The notes under the pieces are model-generated. The model made no database searches, was not told where the DNA came from, and saw nothing but the letters and a program-made list of their open reading frames with translations. The position numbers were made by a program, and so were the translations under genes. Shown piece by piece: positions 45,561-56,942 of a DNA stretch of 64,000 nucleotides. The stretch lies in NCBI GenBank assembly GCA_015143295.1, contig CM026554.1:28285531-28349530 (forward strand), in the 5' to 3' direction. Each line of letters starts with the position of its first letter. Position 1 is the first letter of the stretch. This DNA is from Tetracentron sinense. Its lineage: Eukaryota > Streptophyta > Magnoliopsida > Trochodendrales > Trochodendraceae.

Positions 45561-45602
45561 CTTTTTATTTTATGTTTTTAAACGGCTTCCGATTACTTTA
45601 GT

Positions 45603-45818
45603 GGATGCCCGAGGTGGCCCTGGGGCATCCACAAATCATGGGGCACTTTTGGGCGAGAAAGTCATTTAATTTTCTCCCCATGATTTGACTTTTCCCACTT
45701 GATACCTCCCACTTGATACTGAGATTTGGGGAGAAGTCAAAATCATGAGGAGAAAATGAAATGACTTCTCCCCTTAATTATCTCTAGGTGCCCCATGATT
45801 TGTGGATGCCCGAGACCA
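45603..45818. mobile_element. Related hairpin MITE
   Basis: GGCATCCACAAATCATGGGG at the left is inverse to CCCCATGATTTGTGGATGCC at the right, with shared GGGGAGAAGTCAAAATCATG words inside. It lies just downstream of the previous MITE and shares motifs with it. Confidence 0.7.
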
Positions 45819-45819
45819 G

Positions 45820-46554
45820 CAAGTATGGTATCTCGAGAGTCCCATTCCCACATGGCCACATGATTTTATATTTTGGTTGCAGAGAAGGTAAATGAGAGAG
45901 TAAAACCAACACATCTATTTTCTTATTTTTACTTAGCAATGTTATGTTTACTTTCCGGTTGTCTACTCTCCCCTATTTTTGTATTAGAAGACAAAATAGT
46001 ATGATATTTTTTATGGGATCCATCACTTTTGTTTTGTGTTTCTGTCCTCATTCTACTATTATAATCAGAGTATTAGTAGGTGGCATATTTTTTTTACTAT
46101 GACAAAAAATATCAAATATTATATTATCTTATTATTATTTAATATTTAATGAATAAATATTTAAGAAAAGTAAAGTCATTTAAAAACATTCAACTTCAAT
46201 CCCTTTTGATAGACCCATTAAGTCACTCTTTTTATTCTCTCTCCCTCTCACGTCTAACCCACTAATTTTTATAAAGAGTAAGGGGACTATTCCTCATTGT
46301 CCTCACAAAACCCTTCGATCTATGGTTGTTTTAATTTTTTTTCTTCTTCTAAAAACTAAGGTCAAGGGTTAGTAAATCTTTAATCATAATTAAAGAGTTT
46401 AAAAAAAAGACACGTGGCACAAAAGGAGGGGGGAGACTGTAAATCGTACTCGGATGGAGAAGGTGATTATTTTCTATTTAAAAAAAAAAAAAAACCAATG
46501 ATGAGCCTTTGTCAGGAGAGTCCCATTCATGCAGGATTTTATATTTGAAACCAA
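45820..46554. other. Intergenic, no supported gene
   Basis: AT-rich, stops in all frames. A GACACGTGGCAC word at about 46408 resembles the foldback family. Confidence 0.5.
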
Positions 46555-46870
46555 ATCCTCTAAGGTGATATCGCCCCTGAGGTCGCTATTGTCTCTTTGA
46601 CATCTCTTAATTGTGGTTAGATTCATTTACTCCTAAGGTTCACCTATCCATCCTTGGTTTGTAGAACAAAAAGTTAATTCATTTTTTAATATTAAAAAAT
46701 ATTTGAAAAGTTTTTTTAATATTAAAATATATTTTTTTAAAAACCAAAGATGGGTGGGTGAGGGTGAATCTTAACTATAGTTAAAAAGTGTCAAAAAGGA
46801 CACGCGCCGACCTCAAGGTGATGACCGGATTTGCCAAATCCGATTATCACCGTAGAGGTTTTGGTCTCTT
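46555..46870. repeat. Foldback MITE related to 373-742
   Basis: CAAATCCTCTAAGGTGATAT and GACATCTCTTAATTGTGG are returned as TAACTATAGTTAAAAAGTG and TGACCGGATTTGCCAAATCC at the right. The ends and AT-rich centre match the 373-742 element with many differences. Confidence 0.65.
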
Positions 46871-47183
46871 TATATTTTGGTTGCGTCCAGATAAAGGTCA
46901 AATAGAGAGAAAGCAAAGCTAAGCCTAGGGGTGTCAACGAGCTGAGCTGGTCACTGCTCGGGCTCGGCTTGATATATATATATATATTTAAATACATTGA
47001 TAAACACTAAATTCAATTTTAAAAAATTAAAAGGACATTTTTTTTTTTGGGATGTCATGTGACTCACGTGAAAGGTTGAGTTAAAACTTAAACGGAAATA
47101 ATTAAGTAAATGTCTACTAAATATATTTTACCAAAAAAAGGTATACTAAATATATAATATAAATTTAACTTTTAAAGGGTATT

Positions 47184-48084
47184 TGTAAGGGAAAAATCTC
47201 GTAAAATTGATTAAGTGTTGGAGAACAAGCTAGGTTTCGATGTTATGTGAACTAATGAGTGAAACATGGTGAAATAGAGAGTTTATCCGTTGTCTTGATG
47301 AAATTTTATACCCGGTGTTTCCTTAAATCAGTGTAAACGGTGTCTTATTGACAACGTCCTCGTTGTCCTCTTGACAACGTCCTCGTTTTCTTCAAGACAA
47401 CGTTTACGATGTGGTTACAACAACGTGCACGGTGTGATTACGACAACGTCCACGATTGTGTTTAGGATAACATGTTAACTGTCTATAAGGTAAACACATT
47501 CGTTCTCTATGGACAGCTGTCACTCACCTGTGCACATACACAATGAGTCCAAGCTTGAGTCAATAGCGAGACCGACTCACAGGAGGAAGTAATCAGCAGG
47601 CGATCCTTTGACTATGTCGGTAGGAGAAAAGCACTGTTTTGGCATTTAATGCTGGTCACTTCTTCAGACTGTCAAATCAAACCAGCTTAACTAGTAGTAG
47701 GCTCCGGCGTGTGACACGTATAGGCTCCAAATATGTTTGACATATTTGGTGATGATCATTCAGTGCATGGCATGTACATCTATGGGTATCTTGAACTAAC
47801 CCTATAAGTATCCCCAGAGAATCAGGGTTTGAGGTAGCTCAAGGGCATCTAAAATCCATCAAGAAACCATCAAAGAACCATTCAAATCTAGGCATCCAAA
47901 TATCCGAAATCAACCACACTTATCTGTCTTACTGTTCATCATTTTCTTCACATATTGACTTTATCATTGAAGCTTATTTCAGGGTGCACACCCGACTCCT
48001 TCTTTTCTTCTGCAAGTGAAGTATTTTGTTCTTTACCCTCTAACAGCTACAGACGCGTGGCGAGTCCGGGAATTTTCCCCTTCA
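47184..48084 (+). repeat. 5' LTR of the second Tat relative
   Basis: It begins TGTAAGGGAAAAATCTCG and ends TTTTCCCCTTCA. It shares scattered blocks with the first Tat LTR (GTTGGAGAAC, GAGACCGACTC, TGGCATTTAATGCTGGTCAC, CATATTTGGTGATG). The TATA box is CCTATAAGTA at about 47811-47820. Confidence 0.85.
47328..47460. repeat. 23-bp phased ACAACG array in the second Tat LTR
   Basis: ACAACG half-sites start at 47351, 47374, 47397, 47420 and 47443, exactly 23 bp apart. The right arms are CGTTGT, CGTTTT, CGATGT, CGGTGT and CGATTG, and the loops TCCT, TCCT, TTTA, TGCA and TCCA. A right-arm relic CGGTGT at 47338 is on phase for one more unit. Confidence 0.9.
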
Positions 48085-48252
48085 AATTGGCGCCGTCTGT
48101 GGGAAGTTATTTCTCCTGAATCTCTTACGCTGTAAAAAGTGATAAGTTGATTCGTATGTGGGAAGTTTTTCTTCTGAGTCACTTATACTATATAAAGTGA
48201 TAAGTTGACTTGTCCGTGAAACATTCAACCAAGCCTCTCTATACTCATCACC

Positions 48253-48915
48253 ATGACCGACCAAAACCCTGAATCTCCAGTTGAGGGTTATGTGCCTCAA
48301 CATGTCTCATCCGTACCATCTTCAACCACCCCCTTTACTTCCTCTGACTTCCAACCTATTATTCCTGGGGTGGGGCAATCTTTTGCGCCATCAGAGAGAC
48401 TGGTATCTTCACCAGGAGCTTCTTTTTCTTCGGATCAAATCTTGTCAATATTAATGCATCAGCAAGTCCTCCTTACTCAGTTTGCTGGTCAGCAGCAGGT
48501 ATTTCAAGAGAGGCTAGAACTCTACGAGCACAACATGTACGACTCTGGTATGACACTGTGTAATCCTCAAAGAAGTATAGCGATTCGTCCAACATCGTCT
48601 GAGCAACAGATTCTCCAGACCAGAGAATTTCAAGTGGTAGAGCAACCGTCTTCCTCCTGTCAGCTTGATCGGATGACGTTCACAGTCAACCCGTCAACAG
48701 TTATGCGATCAATAGAGAAGGACCACAATTTCGAGTGGCCAGAGCGTGTATGTTGTGACATTACGACAGAAGCATGGGCACAAGAATACTGCCACTACCA
48801 CAAATGTCGTGGGCACAAAACTAATCGATGTCGCGACTTGAGGGCATACTTGGAAAGACTAGTGCAAGCAGGCTCTTTGGGGCAGTACTTGATTCCCCGT
48901 AAGGACGACCCGTGA
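48253..48915 (+). pseudogene. Shortened gag-like frame of the second Tat relative
   Basis: A 220-residue frame starts MTDQNPESP. The N-terminal part (QILSILMHQQVLLTQFAGQQ) aligns with the start of the first element's gag. It then jumps to TFTVNPSTVMRSIE and the Cys/His motif CHYHKCRGHKTNRC. The capsid domain that lies between them in the first element is missing. A stop follows near the point where protease would begin. Confidence 0.75.
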
Positions 48916-50189
48916 GAGCAAAGCTGGGGAGATACAAATCAAGAAGTAAGCTGAGAAATCCTCTTACATACCATTATTCCTATGAGCTATTCGATGAACT
49001 GTCATACGGTGTCCCTGGCGCACTGTCAAGAGTATGGTCAGGAGAGATGACCAGGATCACAAGATGGAGTATGTGCTCAAAGAGGCGACCATGAGTCGCA
49101 AAGTTCCACACATGTAGAAATGTGAGCTCAAGTTGGGGTATTCATCTGAGCGTGGTGACCATGTCTTGTGGCATTTTTGAAAGTGGTGACCGGACATTTG
49201 TGGCTTACTTGAAGTATTTCACCTTCGATGTTCTTCTGTTTTTATCATGGGGCTTGTATCATATTAATACTTCTCAGCTGTAGTGATATCATTTGCTCTT
49301 ATACTCTTGTGTTCATACTTAGGAGTAAAACTTTTACTAAATACATGTTTTTTTGGTGTTATGATATATGTGACCATTGAGTGGAACTCTTATTGAGAAG
49401 TCGATCGTAAACCAAACTTTCACCCTCTTTGTCCATTAAACTCGGACTCGCTGGCGCGCCCATACTAAACGCAAGAACGTTCTCGTTGTCCACACGTTCA
49501 AACTCGGTGCTTTATCAACAAAAGTGATTACGATAACGGGGACTCAAACAGAGACTCAGTAATCGTGCAACATCAAGGTTCGTACCATGTGTTACAATTA
49601 CGTACATAGTAAGGTCGTCAATAATAAATGATCCTTGATGCATGAGGTCTTATCCAGAATTTAACCAGTGACGAAATGCCGTAAAAACCATATCAAATGA
49701 TTGATCATCAAAGACCTTGGCGCTCACTGTGGGATATTTGTGATTTGTCTTCAGACAACCAACCAAGTGGTGTGCAATGTCATTTGAGTGTGATGTCATG
49801 GTGTCTTGCTATGGATGACTTGCAATTTTGTGAAAGATTATTTATAGTGCTACATTTACGATGTTTTGTCATTATGACATTCATAATATCAATTCTTGAG
49901 TGTTTTTGGAGTCTTAAAGTTTTTTGTGTTTTCAGATATAAACTAGTGTTACTCACATGTATTAATTCATTCGCCTGGTTTCTTGTGGCATGTACGTACT
50001 CTGTGCTAATGGAAGTATCAAATGCAAGTATCAAGTTCAGCAATCGTAGCAAGACGATGAACAAAAAGAATCTTCATTAAAGAAGACCGACAAACAAATC
50101 ACGGTGTCCAAACAAAGCAAAATGCGAAGTTACAAGCAGAGAACGGTAATAAAAGAAAAGAAGTACGATAGGTACAAGAGAATTATAGA
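48916..50189 (+). other. Non-coding interior of the second Tat relative
   Basis: No pol homology was seen. TTGGCGCTCACTGTGGGA at 49717-49734 matches 15 of 18 bases of the element's primer-site region, and the preceding 300 bp contains GTTCTCGTTGTCC, so this may be a rearranged LTR/primer-site junction from a third relative. Confidence 0.5.
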
Positions 50190-52434
50190 CTATGGAGTAG
50201 AAGCAGAGAACGGGCAATAGAAGTCAGTTGTAGCGGCAGCAGCAGGGTGCGCAACAGAGAGAGGTTCGGTAGTAAAAGGTACACCGGTGGCGGAGGAATC
50301 AGCTGGCAGATCTGACTGCAGTAGAGCGGGACCTTCGAAGGGCTGTGCCTTTTCAATTCCTTCTACCTCAGGCTCGTCGTCCAAGTCGACAACGTTTTGA
50401 CTTTGGAGCTCAGAACGTACAGGTGTATCCTCCACCAGCCTTCCTTGATTGTGGAGCATCATCATCAGCTGTTCCTCAGTTTCAGCCATGTCTTCGTCCA
50501 GTAGCCTATCCATTTCCATCTGGTAGTGCCTCTGGAGATCAGCAGTAAGAGTCTTGGCAGCTTCCTCAAGCTCCTATGCAAGAACTCCTTTAGCTGCCTC
50601 CATCTCATCGAGCTTACTCTCCAGTGTCTGGGAAATAACCTCCAGTTCACTGATTCTTATAATGGCATTTTCAGCCTCTTTCCTCGCCTTCTTCTCTTCT
50701 TCCTTTGCTACTTGCTCTTGAAGATTATGAGCTGCGATAAGCTTGTCTTCTACCTGTCGCACATCATAGTGAGCTTGTGCCAGATCAAGCTCTATTCTCT
50801 TTCTCTCCTCTACAAGTGTTTCTTCGAGGGTAGTGGCCCTACCCCTCCAGTAGTCTATCGATTCTTTGAGGTGGTTGTAACGATAGTTACAACGGGCATT
50901 CATCTCCGCACACAGAGTATTCAGCTGTAGGAAAAAGAAAAGCAAAGTCAGTACACCGTTTGGGCGCAAACAAGAAACATACAAGTGAGGAACAACGGAA
51001 ACTCTTACTGTTGTGAGACATCCGCATACAGCATGGTACGTATTAGGCATGGATAACTGTTCCGCGAACTCTATATCAGCGGAAAGTCATAACTCAAGGC
51101 TAAGGCCGCGGAATCCTTTGTCATTGCTGAATCCACTACGGCTACACGACCATACCTGGAATAATCCAGAGTCCATTCAGGATGTCCTCCCGGTGCACCC
51201 AATATCTGTTGAGTAGAGGCGGCTACAGTCGTTGTCATTGTAGGGGTAGCGGAAGTAGTAGCAGAGGCAACAGCAGCATCAGTTGCAACCTGAGCAGGAG
51301 TAATATCGACTGCGAGGGTCACCGTTGTGGTCTTGGGTTCCCTGATCATCAGAGGAGGGGAGGTAGAGATTTCAATTTTCTTGCCTTTATCAAGACGCTT
51401 TCCGTCAGCCTTCTTCTTCTTCTTCGCCAAAATGGCCGAAGCTTCAGTTCCTTTTCTCTTTACTGGCTCAGTAGCAACAGTATCAGTTATGGTTTTCTTC
51501 TTCTTTAGAGGTGGTGGTGGAGGTGGAAGCAACGTTGGTTCTTGTCTGGCAACTCGAGGTTTGTGAACGAGAGGAGGAAGGTCACTAGCCATCTCTTCTA
51601 TTTCTTCTTTGACAGGGGCAGGATCAGTAATGTCGATAAGACGAGAAGAGGGCGCCTCCCGTTGTCCTTGATCAACGGAAGGGTTTGGGTTCAGTGTGTT
51701 GTTGAATCCCCAATTATCAGGCTCTAACGGTTTCCACCTGATATATTCGCCTCCTTGTTCTCTCTTAATGTTAGTGAGGACATGTTCTTATTCAACTGTG
51801 AGGTCTTTGAAGAAAGTTTCCTTCACTACAAAAGACAAAAGAGTATCAGAATTACAAGTAAAAGGCAAAGAGTGAATGACAACGTACAGAGACAACGTGA
51901 GAGTAAGGACACCGGACAACGGAATTTCTTTACCTGGTTTATCTTGGAAGACATTGAGGACAGTAGAGGTAGCTGATTTCCAACCTCCAGAGACGATGAA
52001 AGGTGTTGCCTTCCAGCTTCTCTCTTTGTCTGTTATACCGGAGACAAGGTTGGGAACCGAAGGTTTTTTATTCCAGGAAAAGTAGTTGAATAGGTCGTCC
52101 TTGCTACCACGACATTTGACAACATGGCTAAAGTGGTAGAGGTGTCTGGCTTCGATGTCATATCCGTCCTTGATAAATTTAACCATCATGGACATATATT
52201 TGTGGAAATTAGGGTGCATTTGCCCTGGTGCGAGTTGGAGGGTGGACATAATGGCTTCTACAACAGGATGCAAGGGAAACCGTAGTACAGCCTTGAGTTG
52301 AGCGAGGTAGACCATGGTGTAGGCGAAAGAGCGCTTATCAATAAAAGCGTCTTCTCTGGAGAAATGGAGGTTGACATGGGACGGGAAGTCGAATCGAGTT
52401 CTAAAGTAATTCAGACACTCCAACTAGTTTTGAC
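50190..52434 (-). pseudogene. Antisense gene (aORF) of the second Tat relative, truncated
   Basis: Three exons correspond to those at 25796-28313: exon 1 from the CACTA junction to 51934 (LRFPLHPVVEAIMSTLQL, GQMHPNFHKYMSMMVKF), exon 2 51825-51009 (proline-rich, LPPPPPPLKKKK, lysine-rich) and exon 3 50924-50190 (coiled coil). Splice sites GTAAAG...TTGTAG and GTAAGA...CTACAG are conserved in position. Lesions are a TAG at 52424-52426, a TAA near 51791, a frameshift near 51085 and a TAG in exon 3 near 50575. The 5' end is removed by the CACTA insertion. Intron 1 has ACAACG at 51879, 51892 and 51916. Confidence 0.78.
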
Positions 52435-52471
52435 CACTACAAAAATAATGGCCTACCGTGGCGGATTTTTT

Positions 52472-52584
52472 GCGGCGGTATTATGATACCGCCGCAATAT
52501 AGGATAGAAACCGGCGGTACTATAATACCGCAGTTCATGACTGTTTTCGGAACAAAATTCACGGCGGGTAATTATTACCCGCCG
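52472..52584. repeat. CACTA subterminal palindromes
   Basis: GCGGTATTATGATACCGC within 52472-52495 (arms extend to GCGGC/GCCGC), GCGGTACTATAATACCGC at 52514-52531 and GGCGGGTAATTATTACCCGCC within 52562-52584 (core GGGTAATTATTACCC). CACTA transposases bind repeated subterminal motifs, which makes these candidate binding sites. Confidence 0.8.
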
Positions 52585-52739
52585 TTGTATGTGATATGTT
52601 GTGGCGGTTTTGCTCATAACCATCATGGAAGGTTTTCCCTCCAACCTTTTGGTTTCCCACCCTGGCAACATGGCACGACAGTTTTAAAAATAACTGGGGT
52701 TATATGTATATATATTACAGCGGTACTTTAAAACAACCG

Positions 52740-53200
52740 TAATATTAATTAATATTAACTCCGATGATTTCTTCTTTCTTCCTCCCCTTCTCTCTTGCTC
52801 TCTGCTCTCTCTTGCTCTCTCCTGCTCTCTCTGCTCTCTCCGGCCACTCCACGATCGCCGACCACCTGAAATCCGGCAAGTCCACGATCTTCGAACGACC
52901 ACCGCAACTCCACGATCTCCCTCATCTGCCACCTCTGGCAACTCCACGACCACCGACCACCTTAGACGTTCTGCCACCTGCTCCACCTCCGACAACTCCA
53001 TGATCTCCCTCTCCAAGCTCATGTAATCAGTCTCTCTATGCATGCAAACGATTTTTTTAGTGTTTAGTTTTCTCTCTCTTAACTCTATCTCTTTTAACTT
53101 TCTCACTCTTAACTCCAGCCACCTTCGGCAACTCCACGGCATTCGCTGTTAACTCCAGCCACCATAGACCCCCTTCTCCTCCCAGACAACAGTAGGTAAG
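52740..53200 (+). other. CT-rich, GC-richer leader region of the CACTA element
   Basis: TCTCTTGCTCTCTCCTGCTC then repeated ACTCCACGATC and CCACC words. It is probably a transcribed leader exon of the transposase gene; no protein similarity was recognised. Confidence 0.4.
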
Positions 53201-53649
53201 TCCCATTTATTTTAGATAAATTAATTTTAGTTTCACTCTCTCTATGCATCGATACTGTTATAATTTTAGTTTCACTCTCTCTATGCATTGATAGGTTAAT
53301 TTTAGGTCTTATTAATTAGCCACATCAAGCTTGTATAATTAGTTTAATTTCTATAATTTGTTTAGTTTTTAATTTAATTAGGTTAATGAAGTATGTTTTT
53401 TATGCTTAATCTTTGGATAAATTAGATGATTTTTAATTTCATATTTTTAGATTAATTTCTATGATTAAATTCTGTTATAGGTAATTTTTTTAAGACCAAA
53501 TAAATTATGAGAAATCATATAACTCATTTATGGATTGTTAAAGAGGTCCTATTTGAAAATGGTGGTTTTTACTATTATTGAAGTTGTGAATCAGTGTAGG
53601 GTAATTAATTTTAGGTTATTTTTAATTTCTTAATTTTAGTTCTTGGGAA

Positions 53650-55960
53650 AAATTAACCTTAGGTTGGTTATGTTTAACCGCAATTAAAGAGGGCTCTACA
53701 AGCCACCATGTATCACTTTAAAGATCCACTAACTATGGTTAAAACTCACTCAGCCCTAGGATTCATCCATCAAACCTTGGTGTTTAGAAAAATAAACCTT
53801 AAGTTGTTTATGCTTAACCACAATTAAAGGGAGTTCTACAAGCCGTCACGTGTCCCCTTTAACGCACACTAACTGTGGTTAAAATTCACTCACCCCTAGG
53901 ATTTATCCATTTAATCTTCATTTCTAGAAAAAAAAAAAAACCCTTAGGTTGATAATGCTTAACCACAATTAAAGGGCGATCTACGAGCCGCCATGTGTCC
54001 CCTTTAAGACCTACTTAATTGTGCTTCAGATTGACTCATCCCTAGGATTAATCCATCTACACTTGCTTTTAAGAAAATAATGAAAATATTAACCTTAGAT
54101 TAATTATGTTTAACCATAGTTAAAGGATCTCTAAAAATCGCCATGTGTCCCTTGTAATACCCATTAACTATGGTTAAGATTCACTTACCCCTAGAGTTCA
54201 TCTAATCTGACATTGGTTTTTATAAAAATATATATATATATATATATATATACTTGATTTTGGAAATATATATTAACCTTAAGTTGATATTATTAACCTT
54301 GATTAGAAACCAATAATCATTTATTTCATTGAATTAACTAACCTTGTACTGAAAAAGGGTAATTTAGATATTTTAATATGTTTAAAAGATTATATCATCA
54401 AAATTATTATTTACAAAATATGCTTATTAACTTATTTAAGATGTGGCAAACGCTACATCTAGACTCGCCCCATATGCCAAATGTTTTTTTATGCAAAATA
54501 ATCACATCTTCACTGGTGGAGCGAAGGAATGTGCCTTCTCCCAATTTTATCGCCATGTGACCCCTTTTTAACTCTCTTTAATTGTGATTAAGATTCTCTA
54601 ATCTTTTAGGGATATGCCACAAAAATGGGATATGCCCCATTTTCTTGCCATGTGACCTCTAGATTCTCTAATCCTTTTGGGATATGCCACAAAAATTATG
54701 TTGTCTTTCCTAGAACATATACTAACCCCTAACCCTAGACTGTGAAAAAAAAATACTTAAACAATTTAGTATAAAAAATTATGAGTCCCGATCCTATCCA
54801 ATTGTGATTGAATTCGGACAGTAACACTCACATAACCTCTTTAATTGTAGTTAAGAACTTTAAGCCATTAGAGTTAATATTTTATTTCTAAATTGTTTAA
54901 GGTTAGATTGTTGAACCTGTGGGTGTGATTGAACGCGGGGAAAGTTCAATCATGATTGAATATGATCTCAACTCAAAAAAAAATTCAACAATCAGGGTCA
55001 CCTACCCCTATTCCTAATCGTAGAGATCGAATCATAGCCAATTGTGATTGGATTTGGGGAGAGTTCAAAAACACCCATCGGCCAACACGTGTCCCTTTTA
55101 ACCCAAATCAATCATGGTTTTGATTAACTAACCATTAGGGTTCAATAATATCAACCGAAAGTTAATATATATTGCTAAAATCAAGAATATATATTTGTTT
55201 TCTAAAAACCAATGTTAGATAGATGAACTCTAGGGGTGAGTGAATCTTAACCATAGTTAGTCGGTATTAAAAGGGACATATGGCGATTTATATAGATCCT
55301 TTAATTGTGGTTAAGCATAATTGACCAAAGGTGGATATGTTTAATTTTTCCTTAAAAGCAAGATTAGATGGATTAAACCTAGGGGTGAGTGAATCTTAAG
55401 CACAATTAATTGGGTGTTAAAGGGGACACGTGGTGGCTTGTAGAGCCCCCTTTAATTGTGGTTAAGCATAATCAACCTAAGGTTTTGTTTTTCTTCTAAA
55501 AATCAAGGATAAATGGATGAATCCTAAGGGTGAGTGAATTTTAACCACAGTTAGTGGGCGTCAAAGGGGACACGTGGTGACTTATAGAGCTCCCTTTAAT
55601 TGTGGTTAAGCATAAGCAACCTAAGGTTTTTTTAAAAAAACCAAGGTTTGATGGATGAACCCTAGGGGTGAGTGAGTTTTAACCATAGTTAGTGGGTGTT
55701 AAAAGGGACACATGGTTGCTTATAGAGATCCTTTAACTGGTGTTAAACATAATTAACCTAATTTTCTCATTTATCATTATATTTTCTTATAACCAATGTT
55801 AGATTATTTAATCCTAGGGATAAGTGAATCTTAACCACAATTGGTGGGTGTTAAAAGGGACGCATGATGGCTTGTAGAGCCCTCTTTAATTCCCCTTTAA
55901 GGATTGAGGTCTTTTGTCAAAGCAACCACATATCCCCTTTAATTTTTAGATTTTTAAAAA
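53650..55960. repeat. Foldback element with tandemly repeated arms
   Basis: The left arm holds four direct units of about 140-150 bp (CCTAGG landmarks near 53760, 53900, 54046 and 54196), each with TTAACCACAATTAAAGGG, ACAAGCCGCCATGTGTCCC and CACTCACCCCTAGGATT. The right arm holds five inverted units (landmarks 55231, 55380, 55525, 55663, 55815) of 138-152 bp. The interior (about 54230-55180) contains a TA microsatellite and further pieces of the same family. Non-coding; nested in the CACTA element. Confidence 0.85.
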
Positions 55961-56942
55961 AAAAATCGTAGGGTTAAGAGTGACTCAACACTAGGATTTA
56001 TCCATCTAACCTTGCCCAAGTAATGAGATTTCTTATTTTGATGTTTTATCTATGGTATATATGCCCAGTAAAATTTGTAGTTCAATTGTATGTATCTTGT
56101 GCTTACTTAATTGTTAACATCCTTGTTCCCGTTCTGGTACACTTTGCATAGTGCATGCATGATTGAACCTCGTGATCTATGTTAACTGTTTAGGTGGCTA
56201 TATGATATTTCCTTCTGATCTCTATGTTATATGTCAATGTTGGAGCAGATAATGTACATATTACCCTATGTTGGACATTATCAGTGACTAAATGGAAATT
56301 TAAGTTCATAGGTTCATACTCATCCATGCATTGAAGCTTAGATTTCCTGTTCAACAATGATTGTGTGACAAGTGCATTTCTTGTATCACCTACTTGGATG
56401 GATTAGTTGTAAGCTATGTCATTTAGTTCTCTTGTGTGGCTAAATGCAGGTTAGCAACATTTCGGTTTTGTTTGTGATACAGTGTATTTGTCTATATATG
56501 ATTCTTGAATTGTCTGGTTAGACAGTTTGGGAATGCATAATCTCTAGTATATTCAGTTGCTCATTGTTTGTCTAGATTGAGGAAAATTTTGACAGTTGTT
56601 TCTCTTGTTCTCTGGGTACATATTTAGACTATATGGCATGCTTGCCCCTAGTCTAAGTCGTGTGCTTAGAGAACCATAGGGAAATGCTGCCGAAATTTCC
56701 TTGAAATGGAACAAACCACTTGAGCAAGTAAATATTGGAGATTATGCATTCCTAAATGGGATAGGAACACCCCACCCGTTAGAAGAGAAGTTGAAAACGA
56801 TAGGAAGCATGCATGCATACATATTGTGTAGATGGGGAAGTCATTTGATAGTTGAGTTATTGCAATTGACTGATGTGATCAACATTTACTATTTCTCAGA
56901 ATAGCTAACGAAGCAGGACTTAGAAATCTCATCTCATCCCTC

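Larger units (their letters stand above)
47184..52434 (+). mobile_element. Second Tat relative, pol-less and interrupted by a CACTA element
   Basis: A 5' LTR (47184-48084), primer site TTGGCGCCGTCTGTGGGAA, a shortened gag-like frame, about 1.3 kb of non-coding sequence and a three-exon antisense gene. Protease, reverse transcriptase, both RNase H domains and integrase are absent. The sequence stops inside antisense exon 1 where the CACTA element begins; the rest, with any 3' LTR, may lie beyond the window. It is a non-autonomous relative of the 18238-29823 element, not a recent copy, because its LTR is clearly diverged. Confidence 0.82.

Noticed and set aside
46925..46990. AGGGGTGTCAACGAGCTGAG, a typical hAT-like MITE terminus
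   Set aside because: Only one end is visible and a TA microsatellite follows; the element cannot be bounded.
49697..50080. 127-codon open frame in the second Tat relative
   Set aside because: Hydrophobic, low-complexity translation without family similarity, between non-coding and antisense regions.
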